Positions 34,141 through 46,639 are shown, numbered from the stretch's first letter. The stretch is DNA of 64,000 nucleotides from Acanthochlamys bracteata (GCA_019914995.1 CM034130.1:5456001-5520000); one strand, 5' to 3'. Notes: generated by a model from the letters alone, not told the origin. Numbers and translations: made by a program.

Positions 34141-36770
34141 TATCAACTATTAAGTCCTATGCCTTATGATTAAACAGCATCGCAAATCATGGCAACAAAA
34201 TAAAGCCGCAACCCTCAATGTTCAATTTGTAAATTCAAATAGATAAGCGTACGATACCCTTGTTTATAATACAAAACACAAACTAGCACAGGATATACTC
34301 GGAATTATAATTTACTAAACTAATATTTCAATCTTCCAGCTTTCGTATGCCATGACGTCTTCATACTTGTCGGGGATATGAATTTTTGATTAAAAAAGTA
34401 TTGAATATCAGTGTATCAGCCTCTTGAAAGCCAAAAATAAAATTTTTTTCTGCATAGAGATATATCAGAGATGTAAGCTAATCAATGCAAATTAGCATTT
34501 CTTCTGTAGATAGAACAAATTAGTAGATTATATCAACAGCATCAGTTGTAAATTAAGCACATGCACTTAACTATAGCAAGAGAATTAAATTAGGGGAACA
34601 CCCTCTGATTCCCGTGATATTTGCTATCATATCTGTTTAGTCACAAAAAGCAATAATGAATAGCAAACAAAGAAGACTTTAGTTAAAATATATCGAGTGG
34701 GCACTCAATACCGAGAGATTTGGATAAACAATGAAAGACGAGCGTGCGAGGGGAAACAGAGATAAGCCGACAAGAGGAATCCTCACTAGATTCACCCATG
34801 ACCAATTTAAATAAATATCACGAAGAGATGGGTAACTGATAACAACAACATCCATCTCAGCAACAGCAGGAGCAGCTAGAAGAACATAAGTGGGTTTCCG
34901 ACTCCGCCCACTTGCTTTTCTAGATGCAATTGATTAGCTGATTGATTTATCATTGACGAGAAGAGAAACAAGTTCAAATCGAGAAATTGACGTTTGTAGC
35001 AGACAACAATCTGAGTTAACAGAAGATCCAAAACTAACTACATCATTTCGTGGGGTATGGTTATAATCTTCTCCTAGGTCGGGGAAGGATATATAATAGA
35101 TTGATCATAAAGAATGTTTATATGCCACTTGTAAATTGAAAGGACAATTGTTGTGATCTTAGCTACAAAGATGTTTTCCCACGTCTGTGATGGAAATCTT
35201 CAAAATTATTGACATTGCGTATATCAACAAAAGAGTTTGTTGCTTAGCTACTATCAGAATCAAGAACAGTTCTTGGCAACTAATGACATAATAATATATC
35301 ATCAGCGAACGAAATGCTTCTATTGTAACTACACATCAGATTAAATCAAGTCCCGTGCAGGTTATCCCCTCGAAAAAGGAAGTCTTTATAGGTAACATCT
35401 TAGTTCCTGACAATTAGTGTAAGTTATTACTTGAGCGCAATCAACAGATATAATTGGACATACATGAGTAGAATTATGTAAAGGGCACAAAGAAGTAAAG
35501 AAAGGACCTGACTTGTTATATTCAGCTGCATTTCTTCGACTTGAAAAGGAATATAAGGACAATTTGGATATTGACCGATCAGCTGGCTGCTACAAACTTG
35601 TCAGAGGGGCCTGACTGAATTTCGCAAAGCCAACTAGAACCACTTATCATGACTGTTTTTTCTCTTTGGATTAGGGGCAGCGGAACCCTCATCTTATTTT
35701 CTTCGCCACAATTTGATTCTATATGATATGCTCGTCCAAGTTCAAAAGATGTCTTGGAGCATAATATCAATCATGCTGTCTCCCTCCGTCTTGCTCTAGG
35801 CCCCAGGACTAGTACTTCTTTATTCGTCCTATTGTGTTCATTATCAGATCTGCGGCTGGCACTTTGTTGCGGATGCAAGTGCCAGCTACTTGGCATCTTT
35901 CTATAAGCGGTAATAATTTCAGAAAAAAGATCTGTAATGAACATGCCAAATTATGAAGATTGAAAACGATCCGAAGGTCAGCCATGGGCGTCAGGACAAT
36001 TCGCTGACAGAATATTCAACATACCGAATGAGTATAAATGAAACTAGAATCATTGAATTAAGCAAGCATGGAAACTAGAAACCAACACAACCATCCACTT
36101 ATTAAAGTGACGGAAATACAGGCAGAAATGTAATCAGAAAATTGGTCCAGACTGTTGGGCTGTCTTGCTCAAGGGCCATTTTGCTTGTGTCAGTTGTACA
36201 GTCAGAGACTTGCACACATGAAAAACATTTTGTCACCTTCCCAAAAGAGGAAACCACTATGAATAATCACCACCCCTTTTTAGGAAAGATAGCTCCAACA
36301 AAATAGAACAGGAAAAGTCATGTGCATCTAGAGACATCACTTGGAAGGATAGCAGAAACAAGTTGGAGGAAACAAAAATGATTGGAAGATCAAAGGTAAT
36401 GCTGATTTAAAACGTGAAAAATTCCCTTCATCCAACTAGGGCTTCTAATGCCAGACTTGCACTCTACTGGTTTGGTAAGATATATATCAAGAAAAGCTTA
36501 GCAAAATGTTATTGACGTGAGATTGAAAGCTTGCGAAGGGGCTCGGACTACAGAAAAGCGGCCTCACAGACTAATGGGCTTCTTATAAATCTATAAGTTA
36601 GGACATGTTGAAAACAGTGACTGATGCAAGGATTTTTTACCATGATACTGTTTCCAAGTAGCACATAGAGTGGTGTACAAGTTACGAATTACAATCACTT
36701 AAATAAAATCTTAATTCAAACAAGAGCACTTCAGTATAACAAGAAAATAATTCCTGCACAAGGAGAAATT
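34140..36770. other. Unassigned block of higher complexity, no intact gene
   Basis: About 2.6 kb has near-average GC, no MITE words and no long open frame. On the minus strand 35579-35935 is open for about 118 codons except for one in-frame stop and one frame change. The two parts read RKMPSSWHLHPQQSASRRS and, further on, REKTVMISGSSWLCEIQSG. I do not recognise a family. It could be a decayed gene, a non-coding RNA locus or old retroelement DNA. Confidence 0.4.
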
Positions 36771-37859
36771 GTAGAAATTATTGGATGTGGCTCATGTATT
36801 AAAATAATTTAATAAATTAAGTTTGTTAAGTCTTATTGGGTGATGAATATGTGAATTTTAATAGTCATATAAATTATACATTATTATTGATAGTGAGTGA
36901 TGAATGTGTAAATTTTAATAATCACACATTATTCATGATTGTTAATAGATTAAAGAGTTACATATTCCGTCAATTATGATGATTAATGTGTAATAAATAT
37001 AATTCTTATAAAAGATAAATCTTGATTTTCTTTTTTTCCAAGGAGATCTAAAATTTTTTTCCATCATTTAAAGCTTTTTGTTTAGAATTGAAAGAAGTTT
37101 AAAAAGGAGAAATCAAGCTTTCCAAATCACAAATAATTGCTTCAAAAAAACCTATGAATCGATGTATGTTTTTCTTTCTTGTTTAAATTTATTGAAAACA
37201 TATTGATTTTTTTAGAATTATAATCTATGTAAATTGAATATTATATAAAAATAAGAAAATTTCTTAATAGAAATTACATCTAAACAAGTTATCAACTTTA
37301 TACAAATATCAATTCTCTCAGCAAGAAAACCAGTAAATAGGAATCGGAAATTCTAACCCGAGTAATCTGTTAAGCTTTCCACGGCATGAAAAAAAGAACA
37401 AACCTTGTAATTATTAATAATTTATCTCAAAAAAGTTTTATATTTTTAATAATTTTTTTGACCGTATTTGATAGTATTTTGACAGTATTTGATAATACTT
37501 ATAATACTACTTTTATTTCAAAAAATTTTATATTTCCTAACAAAATCTTAGAATTAAGAAAATATACGTAAAATAGGTATCTTATAACTTTATATATATA
37601 TAATTTTTATTATTAAAAGTAAAATCAAACTCATTCACTAAAAAACTTCAAAACAAATTATATTTTATATATTTTTAAGTACTTGGAAAACTTCCCAAGT
37701 TATTGCAGATGTCTCGACAACTTTAAGCATCTAGAAGTTCTAAAATCCTTTATCTTTAATAATTGCATACAACAACTCTTTTTCTACTCTTTTTCTAGGA
37801 TTTATTGTTGTTGAATTGTTAATCGATTTTTGAATTCTTCGATCTTGTTTCTTTAACCA

Positions 37860-38330
37860 GAAATGGATTCAAATTGAAATCCGTAGCGAAGGAAAGCGTG
37901 ATACTCCGATGCCGAATTCAGGCGATCTCTCCTCGACTTTGCCAAATTCAATGATCACCGCCGCAAGCAATGCGAGGGTGGCATGGACTTTGGTGGTTAG
38001 GCAACGATCTTGTGTGGTTAGGCAGAGCGAATGCGACTACTGAGGGTTTTTGTTCATGACGTAGTAGGAAAATAGCTTGCATTGATATTGATGAGAAGGA
38101 TGTGGTGGAGAAGTTAGCGGAGTCCGTAGCAGCACCGGCTGCTGAGGCTGAAAGGATAGGCAAAGCAAATTTATGAATTTCCAGGACTGGTTGGAGAAAC
38201 ATTCGACATATGAAGGCAAGGCCGTAACTGCTACCACTGCAAAATGCCAGTAATATTTAGAGAGTTGGAGAGATCCAACAAAACTGGTAGCATAGTGAGC
38301 CTCAAATGCAATCTTTATCATTCAGATGAA
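37860..38330 (+). pseudogene. Possible decayed coding fragment
   Basis: The block is locally richer in GC. Plus-strand frames give pieces such as DIDEKDVVEKLAESVAAPAA and LLDFAKFNDHRRKQCEGG, separated by stops and frame changes. No family is recognised. Minus-strand frames here have low-complexity Ser/Ala content and are probably shadows. Confidence 0.3.
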
Positions 38331-38509
38331 AAATTCTGAGTCAAAAATTTATTGAAAAATTTTAATTCGATTAAATTATAAATAAATATCTATTCGATCT
38401 CTTAATGAATTTGAACAGTAATAATGTTTTTTTCTTCTTATGGCCACTAGAATTAGGGTTTGAAAACCCAAAAAAATCTATTAAAGTGAATGAAGTAAAA
38501 ATATTTTTA

Positions 38510-38760
38510 AGATGATGTTCGAGAGTGATTGTTAAATAAAATTTTTATAAAATAAAAAATATTTTAGAGGTATTTCTAAAAAAGAGTTTATTTTTTATCT
38601 TAAAAAAATAATAAAAATAAATAAAATTTTATGACGTAAAATTTTTTTATATTTTTAAATTTTGAATTAAATTTAAATAATATTATAAAAAATTTATTAG
38701 AAACATAAAATAAAAAGAGTTTTGAAAAACTCTCAAACGTTATGCCAAATATGATCTAAG
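38510..38760 (+). mobile_element. MITE (family M-like)
   Basis: It starts near GTTCGAGAGTGATTG and ends near CTCTCAAACGTTATGCC. The interior AT-rich words (AATAATAAAAATAAATAAAA, TAAAATTTTTTTATA) match family M. The borders are approximate. Confidence 0.5.
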
Positions 38761-38899
38761 TCTTCCAGATAAGCTCAACATTTGAGGACTTTTTAGACCA
38801 TCTCCACAAATGACGGAAAAAGCCCAATATGAGTCTTTGTTAGGGCTGCCCTATTTCTTTTGGTGTTTAATTTGTTGTTGAGCTAAAATGAATTCCTTT

Positions 38900-39260
38900 T
38901 ATGCAGTCCATGTTACACCCCAACGGTCTTCTTATTTCTCATCTATTATTTGCAGATGATGCCATTGCTTCTAGAAGAACCAGTATCCTACACGGTGTTG
39001 CCCTCAAGCATACCTTACAGGGCTTGAAGCCTCCAGCCAAGCTATAAACCTTGACAAGAAATTGTGATCTCGAGTCTATATCAAATTCGCATTCTTGCAT
39101 TTAAGCAAAGGAGCAGATAGGCACCTTTCTTCGAATTCCTGTATTGGGATCTTATCTCAACGCAGCGGACTTCAATCCTTGAAAAAACCGTATGTATTCT
39201 CAAGCAGCTCAGCTGGGAAGTTGGTTATTGAAGAAAGGTGCTACTTCTATGGCGAGGGCT
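38900..39260 (+). pseudogene. LINE (non-LTR retrotransposon) reverse-transcriptase remnant
   Basis: The frame near 38935-39065 reads SHLLFADDAIAS and then SQAINLDKK, the typical plant LINE reverse-transcriptase palm (FADD) and following motif. A later piece with SSAGKLV matches the usual LLSxAGKEVLIK motif after a frameshift. It has stops and frameshifts, so it is inactive and 5'-truncated. Confidence 0.8.
39051..39089 (+). repeat. Direct repeat shared with 39663-39702
   Basis: GACAAGAAATTGTGATCTCG and the 15 bases after it occur twice about 610 bp apart, once inside the LINE remnant and once beyond it. The two copies are nearly identical. Confidence 0.85.
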
Positions 39261-39299
39261 GTACTACTTTGGCCGTATATATATAAACCAATTTTTAAT

Positions 39300-39545
39300 A
39301 TTATATTCTAAAGATGTTTTAATTATAGATAATATATGCTTTACAAGGTTGAATATATAGATTAAATAATCAAATTCGTATTAATCTGAATCCGATCCGA
39401 ATTTATTTAATTTATCAAATTAATTCATATTGATCCAAAATTATTGTCAAATTCGGTTAAAATTAAGTTCAAATTCGATATAAATAAATTGATTTTAATT
39501 TAATTTCCTAATCAGGTCATATATTGCTAATTTTATAACTTTATA
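39300..39545 (+). mobile_element. Decayed family A hAT end
   Basis: CAGGTCATATATTGCTAATTTTATA near the right side resembles the 3' end of the element at 14397-15214 (TCAGGTCATATATTGTCATC). The left part has CCGATCCGAATTTATTTAAT-type words. No target duplication was seen. Confidence 0.45.
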
Positions 39546-39884
39546 TAAATATTTTATACAAATTTAAATTATTATAGAAGCTTTACAAAATTTAAAAAAT
39601 AATAATTGAGATAAAAGTAAAATTAAATGAAGAGCCAAACGATCCCTCCAGAACATTGATTGATTGACAAGAAATTGTGATCTCGAGTCTATATCAGATT
39701 CACAGTTATATCTTTCCAGATGGACTCGCCAATCAAAGAGTTTAAAGGACGGCATATTTTTTTCGAAAAACAACGTAATAACAAATTGGTTAGCTTATTG
39801 TGGCAGAAAGAAAAGAGTTTAATAATTCATGCGAAGGAGACTTCTTCTAACAGCTGCAATATTTTGTGATAGGAATAGATTGGA

Positions 39885-40625
39885 CTTCTGGATATATTAA
39901 AAATTATTTATAAAATAGAGGTTTATAAAAAAATATTTTAGAAAATAAGTTTTATTTTTTATTTTAATAAAATATAATAATAAATACTATGATATAATAT
40001 TTTGTTATGTTTTAAAATTTTATAAATAAATTTTATAAAAATATAAAAATTTTATTAAATAATAGAAAACTAAAAAAAATTTTAAAATACAAACATACAC
40101 AGGATGCGTTTGGTTTAACTTATCAGAAAAATTAATTTTTAATTTTTAATTTTATATTTTTAAATACATACTTTATGAATATTTAAAAATTTATAAAATA
40201 CAGAAAAATTTACTTAATAAAATATTTTTATTATATATTTTTATTTTTTTAAAAAATAAAAAAATAAAATTTATTTTTATAAAAATACTTTTTATTTTAA
40301 AAATATTTTCAAATGACCTTGGCACTACATAAAAAGAACCTAAATATAGCATTATAAAAAAAGGGAAAGAAGAAAAAAAAAACCATGGGCGAGCAAGAAA
40401 AGACTTCTTCCAATTTTTTTATTATATATATTTTTAATATATATTTTATAATTATTTAAAAATTTTATTTAGAAAGTGTAGAAAAATTTTACGTAATAAA
40501 ATTTTTTATTACATAATTTTATTATTTTTTTAAATTAAAAAAAATAAAATTTATTTTTTTAAAATTAAAATATTTTATATTTTAAAAAAATTTTACTTTA
40601 TAAGCGCTACCAAACTACCCCTTAC
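39885..40625. mobile_element. Cluster of three family M MITE-like blocks
   Basis: Three adjoining AT-rich blocks lie at about 39885-40100, 40102-40320 (starting GGATGCGTTTGG) and 40410-40622 (ending GCGCTACCAAACTACCCC). Each carries the GAAAAATTTTACGTAA or ATATATTTTATAATTATTT words of the family. The borders are approximate. Confidence 0.55.
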
Positions 40626-41039
40626 TCTCAAAATCTCGTTCTTGCTTTTTATTCGTCTTTATATCATTTCATTGAGAAAGAAATAGGATTAGGAAAAAGT
40701 CTTTTTCTGAAATTGAAGAAACTTTCTCGTTTAAAACCAAGCCGGAACTTTCTAAAATAAGAGTGTATTTATCTACCACCTAACATTTACTTTTTTAATA
40801 TTTATATTTAATATAAAATAAACAAAAATTGTAATAAACTTTTTTATTAAATTTTTAATTCATTTTTAATACTTACTATTAATATAAATTAATTTTATTA
40901 ATATTTTAAATATTAATTTAAATTTTTTAAATTTCAAAATATTGAATTTTTCTCAAAATAAACACACCATAAATTTCTCCTCATCAACATACCAACGAGA
41001 TATTTATATCATTATTTATAAATCTTAAAATTTTAAATA

Positions 41040-41579
41040 TGTAATGAATTTAGAGTTCTTCTCAAAATCAAGAGTGAGCCCAAATCTTTATGAATATCAT
41101 TTAAGGACCATTGATAAGCAATGTGGGATTAAATCTTTTTTTAACACCTGTTCTCTAGCAGAGCGTTCTTTTTGTTTCTTTTTTTTTAAAAAAAAATTTT
41201 TTAAAAATGAATTGATGTGGATTACATATCCTGTAATGAATTGGATGAAGCGGGCGACCTGCCCTGAAATGAAATGGACTATTTGTCCTAGAATGAGCGG
41301 ACAACTGTCCTTTGAATGAAACGGGCTACTGCCTCGAAATGAAGCGGGCTATTTTTGCCCTAAAATAAACCTGATCATGAAGGCCCTAAATAGATATGAA
41401 TAATAAGATAGATTTAGCTCACATTTTGGGCCGATTCGGCCCAACCCGCTCTGATACTATGTAACGAATTTAGAATTTTTCTCAAGACTAATTGGCAAGG
41501 AGAAGAGTGAGCCTAAATTTATATTAATATCATCTCAGGACTATTGATAAGTAATGTAGGATTAAACTTTTCTTTAACA
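41040..41579 (-). mobile_element. Complete TRIM retrotransposon (family T1)
   Basis: Two direct terminal repeats, 41040-41146 and 41460-41579, have TG..CA ends when read on the minus strand (TGTTAAAGAAAAG..TTCGTTACA). The 5-bp target duplication AAATA is perfect (41035-41039 and 41580-41584). Next to the right repeat, the minus strand reads TAGTATCAGAGCGGG, a primer-binding site complementary to initiator tRNA-Met. The 313-bp interior has repeated CGGGCTATTTGCCC-type modules and no gag or pol, so the element needed enzymes from elsewhere. Confidence 0.92.
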
Positions 41580-41819
41580 AAATATATAATAAAGTTTTAT
41601 ATATTTGTAGTTTATATTTATAAAATATATGTAGAAGTTATATTTGTATATATATTATGGCTTTAATTTCTTTTAATTTAAAATGAAATTTTAAATATTT
41701 AAATAGTATTTGTTTTAAAAAAAATTGTTATGATAAATACTTTCAAACATTTTTCATTTCTCTAGTAAAGAAAAGAAAATTAAATTCTTCGGTATTTTAA
41801 CGAGTCTAAAATATTTTCT

Positions 41820-42060
41820 CCACTCAACTATCTATGGAATGATTGTTTTATAATAAAAATTTTTTATTTTATTTTAATAAATAAGATCTATTAGATGAGC
41901 TAAAAATAAGAAAAAAATAAATAATAAAAAATTTTATTAAGTAAAATTTTTATATATTATAAAATTTCTAAATAATTATATAAAATATTATACAAAAATT
42001 ATTAAAGTATATAAAATAAAAATTAATAAATTATTTTCTAGATAAGCGTTGTCGGACTCT
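41820..42060 (+). mobile_element. MITE (family M-like)
   Basis: The AT-rich block runs from ATCTATGGAATGATTG to GATAAGCGTTGTCGGACTC. It carries AATAAAAAATTTTATTAAG and ATAAAATATTATACAAAAAT family-like words. The ends are poorly matched. Confidence 0.45.
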
Positions 42061-42760
42061 CCTTTATTACGGTTCAATAACTTTTTATTTAAAATTTATT
42101 TTATATTTTTAAATTTTATAATATTTTATAAATTTGAAAAACTATAAAAATTTTATATTTATTTATTTATTTATTATTATTATTAAAATAAGAAAATTAA
42201 TTTATTTGTGAAAAAGCTTTAAATATTTTTTATTTTAAAAATCTTTTTTGATAAGTACTTCAAATATTTTCTAAATTTTAATTGATGTGTGATGGTATGA
42301 GCGTCTAAAACCGTCAGATTTTGTTCGTCATAAAAAAAAAAAATAACGTCGATGCATTTAACAGATATAGAGAAAAAATGAACGACGAAATTCATAAAAT
42401 AAATGTGCAGTAATTTTCGATTACAAAAAAGATTATGTTATAATTTAAGTTGAGCTATTTTATGTTTGCTTAAATTATATTTGATCCTAAAAATATTAAC
42501 ACTTGAGCTATTTTAACATTAACTTGTTTCTATTATCGTAAAGTGCTAAATACTGATAATTAAGATCGACCGACTGTTGGACGTGAGATCTATCCGAAAT
42601 ATTCATCTATATTTTGTCATCTCAACCAATCTAGAAATCCAAAATAATTGAAGAGCTCAAATTTTTAAAAAAAAAAAAAAGACTAATTTTCTAACACAAT
42701 CACTTTTCTAACATAAAATATACAGCAATATTTAAAAAAACCAATTAACAATACAATTAA

Positions 42761-42791
42761 TCACGTGCGTAGCACGTGCTACGTGCACTAG
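42761..42791 (+). mobile_element. Possible Helitron 3' terminus
   Basis: A GC-rich palindrome (CGTAGCACGTGCTACG at 42768-42783) is followed a few bases later by CTAG at 42788-42791. A short hairpin just before CTRR is the signature of Helitron 3' ends. The next base is A rather than the usual T, and no 5' TC end was identified. A non-autonomous element of a few hundred bases to the left is possible. Confidence 0.5.
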
Positions 42792-43099
42792 ATAGTTATC
42801 GTATAAAGTCGATATGTGATCCGTCGCCTTTAAAAGACTTTTACACCGTCGACTTTTGAAAATATTTACTAAAAAATTAATCTGGAATAAGTTATTTAAT
42901 CATAAAAGATTAAAATATTTATTTAAAGAGAAAAGTAAAATTTTGTTGTTTTTAATTTATTCTATTTTATTGTTAAAAATTTTGAAGTATTTTGATACTT
43001 ACGCATAGAATTATCTCTAAAGATTATTTGATTAAATATACTAAGTAAGTATTCTATTCCTAAGGAGAAGTATCATTGGAGCTGAATATCATTCAATTC

Positions 43100-44660
43100 A
43101 ATTAACCAAAATGAGATTTTTTTAATTATATTTAAAAAATAACATGATATAGAATAAATAAAGACGAAGAGTATGACATTTTATTAGGTATCAAGATAAA
43201 AGATTTCTACAAAATTTGCTGATCACATGCTCATCAATATTACGAGATCATCCAAAGAGTATTTTGATAAAATCAATGACAAAAGTTATATCTATTATCT
43301 CAAACATTATTTTTGAAGTTACAATTTTCTCTCTATATAGAAGACATCATGAAATTTCTATAGTCCCACAATTTCAAAAATGCTAGATCAATCAAAAAGT
43401 TTCAGAATAGTTATTTGTAAATTTTATGGACATAATATTGAAACTTATCAATCAAATCTACAAAAATGAAAGATTTTCATTATGGACATAATCTAAACTA
43501 ATTAAGTTCAAATGCCTATTTCTCATTCATCTATTGGAATTTGGGCATGATTTTTATATGCAAATTGAAGAAGATATTCTGGAGGTTAATTAAATGGAAA
43601 GAAATCATGTTTGTTAAAAAAAAAAAAAACTACTACAATATTCGGATGATAGAATAACAGAATCCTAGGAAGCACTAGGAAGCCGTTGGATTGTTTTGAA
43701 ACATCATATGATGTCTGATTCATTTCAGATTTTGAAGACGTGTTCCTGAGATATAAGAGAAGACATCCATATCAACAAGCAATGGCTAGCCAATGCAATA
43801 AATCGAAGAATTTTCAGAGAAGAAGACACAACAATAAGAACATATCTACTAGACGTTTTCTTTTCATCTTCGCCATACATTCTACCTAACTGTTAGAAGA
43901 TTAATTTATTGCAGCAAATATAATTTTGAGATTAAGGAGGAGACATCACTATGTATCTATAGCATTGAGGACAACAAGAGACACATCTTTGAGAGCATTT
44001 AAACCGAGCAGTCATCTTACTACCCGACAAAGAGATTAACTTCAATCGAGAGTATTCCTTTAGTTTCATTCTCTTTGTTTCTTTGTTTTATTGTTGTGTG
44101 ATAAGAAATCATTGTACGAGAGATCACTTGAGCTAAATCCCGTGATCACATTATAACCTTGAGAGAAAGATTATAGGAGAACTTGCGAGTTATCAGGTTG
44201 CTAGGCTTATGTAGGTTTACGAGTTTGTGCTAGGCCTTTTCGAAGTTTAGAAGGCTGGTTGAAGTTGTCCTTACAAGAAGACTCGCTTGAGACAGAGGTG
44301 TTTTGCCAAATATCAAGTGTCGGTTGTTTGTGCGTTCTTTCAACGTTATTGAATTTCAGTTGAACGTAGGTACTATAGTACCGATTTATGTAAAAATTTT
44401 TATATGTGCTGACTAGTTTACATATCTTAGCACTATTGATTATTTATTTAAATTGTATCGTGTTAACACTTTCGTTACAGGATAGAGTTAACATTCAGTC
44501 ACTAGCAGTAACCTTATGATTAATGGATTGCTAATTAATCAATGACTATTCTCAGCATAGTGGATTATTTAGTTTTTATTTTGTCATAACTTAATTCATC
44601 TCTCCTCTTTTTGAGTTAATATTATTCAGGTTTCACTGCCATTTATAAATGAAGTCTATA
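43100..44660 (+). other. Possible LTR-retroelement remnant
   Basis: No intact gene. A frame near 43416 gives CKFYGHNIETY, loosely like a gag zinc knuckle with lost cysteines. The following 700 bases, with a promoter-like ATATAAGAGAAGAC near 43755, have the look of a long leader or LTR. No direct repeats or target duplication were found, so the assignment is weak. Confidence 0.3.
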
Positions 44661-44734
44661 AACTTTAAAAAAACAAAATTTAGTTCTGCGAGTTTTCTTT
44701 AAAAGCACAAATATAGTAAGCCTTTCCTCGAGAT

Positions 44735-45688
44735 TAAGGGTGGTAATAAATGATCAGATCCTAAAATTTAATCTAAAATCGATGCGTTTAATTTGCGTTA
44801 GGATTGACAAATATGATCCGTATAAATGTATGGGTTGAGTTAGAATTGAATAAATCTGACCCCATTATTAAATAAGTCGATATGAAATCGATCCAATAAA
44901 CCAAATTGCCACATTTTGAAAAAATAACTTTTTTTTTGTCTATCGTATAATAAAATCTTGACAATAAAAAAAGTAATAGTATAACTTATTAAATTACATT
45001 TTATTTATAGTTAATAATCTAATTTTATATTTTAGTAAAATAGTGCAAGATACAAATTATAATATTATCGAAAGTATTATTGTGTAAGTGTTATTTTAGT
45101 AAAGATTTTGGATTTTGTAGAAATATTTTTATCAAATATTTGTAAGCTAGTTATGCTTATCAAAACTTTAATCCAAATAGCCACATGACTAAATGTCATG
45201 ACCAAGCCAAGGAACTTACTCCAAAAAGTCTCAACAAATGATGATTGAGACGAGATTTCCCGTGTTTGAACAACGAAACACTTGCTTTTTATTTAGGTAC
45301 AATATATATATAATAATAAAATTTCAGCTGTCATCACATATTTTCGTAAAATAAAAATAATCTTTTTGAAATATTCTAACGATTAATGAAGATATTAAGA
45401 AATGCACATCTGGACGGACACTCATAATATCTATTCAATAAGAACGTCGTGCAAATTTATTCTGACTGATTTATAATTTTACTTGAGCTTAAAAATAAAA
45501 TAAAAAAATTAATAATTTAATTATTAAATTAGTCGATCTGAATTTGACTTAGTTATTAAATACGATGGATCAGGGTTAACAGTTTTGACCCATATAAATT
45601 TATAATCGTATTAAAGTTGAACGAATTTAACCCAATTATTAATTGTGTCAATTCGAAACCGACCTATCAAACTAAATTGCCACCCCTA
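44735..45688 (+). mobile_element. hAT-type non-autonomous element (family A), copy 2
   Basis: The termini are TAAGGGTGGTAATAAATG and, reversed, TAGGGGTGGCAATTTAG. A perfect 8-bp target duplication CTCGAGAT lies at 44727-44734 and 45689-45696. At 954 bp it is non-coding and shares with copy 1 the GC-rich end words and AT-rich core. Confidence 0.92.
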
Positions 45689-45776
45689 CTCGAGATTGGG
45701 TTGAAATCAATCATTAAGTGCCGAATTGCTGGAGATTAATAAAATGTTTAGATCGTCTTAAAAAGAAATTTGTTTG

Positions 45777-46334
45777 TGTTAAGGAAAAGTTTAGTCCCAC
45801 ATTGCTTATCAATAATCCTGATATATTATTTATAAAGATTTGGGCTCACTATTCTCATATCCAATTGATTTTGAGAACAATACTAAATCAGTCACATGAT
45901 AACATAGTGGGTTGGGCCAAATCGGCGCAAAATGTGGGCTAAATCTAATGTCTGCTTTATTTAAGGACCTTAATGGTCTCCTTTATCTAAAGACAAAATT
46001 AGCCCGCTTCAGTTTCAGGATAGATAGCCCGTTTCATTTTATGACGGATTTAGAATTTTTCTCAAAACCAATTGGTTATGAGAAGAGTGAGCCCAAATCT
46101 TTATAAATATTATTTTAAAATTATTGATAAATAATATGAGATTAAACCTTTCTTTAACACCCCTGAGCATTATTTTTTTTTGTATATTAAACTAATACGG
46201 ACTATGTGTCCTGTAATGAATTGGATGAAGCATGCTAAATGCCTGAAATGAAATGAGTTATTTGCCCTATAATGTAGCGGACAACTGTATTTTGAATGTG
46301 ATAAAGATGGTTTAATCTCACATTGCTTATCAAT
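45777..46334. mobile_element. Rearranged T1 TRIM with an inverted LTR
   Basis: A plus-strand LTR (45777-45896, TGTTAAGGAAAAG..CAGTCACA) is followed by a decayed primer site and interior. A complete T1 LTR in reverse orientation follows (46042-46159), then interior matching 41147-41340, then a 36-bp start of a third LTR in plus orientation (46299-46334). It looks like two elements joined tail to tail. It has no coding capacity; short frames at 45718 and 45912 are accidental. Confidence 0.8.
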
Positions 46335-46480
46335 CTCGTTTTCCTGCTCTTAATAAAGCAAGACAACTTCTCCGTAGGTGATAGCACTGATTCCGTACCT
46401 CCGGATGGCGGATGAGCAGTGTGCCTAGCGCACCGAACTCAATTACAATAGAGCGATGCCATACCAGGTCTCCTTATCCT
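46335..46480. other. GC-rich islet of unknown origin
   Basis: About 145 bases are of much higher GC than both flanks (CCGTACCTCCGGATGGCGG, GTGCCTAGCGCACCG). They start exactly where the truncated third T1 LTR stops. No tRNA fold or frame was recognised. The islet could be an organellar or gene fragment. Confidence 0.4.
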
Positions 46481-46639
46481 TCAATTATTTATTTATTAAA
46501 ATAAAAAAATAAAAGTTAATAATAAAATTTTTTTACGCTTTTTAAATTTTTATAAAAGTTATAAACAATTCATTAAAGAATATAAAATCAACAATTAAAA
46601 TTTCCAAATTAAAAAAGAATTTCTAAATACCAGCTAAGA

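Noticed and set aside
46360..46470. tRNA-like GC-rich islet
   Set aside because: I could not fit a cloverleaf with the conserved T-loop, so no tRNA is called.
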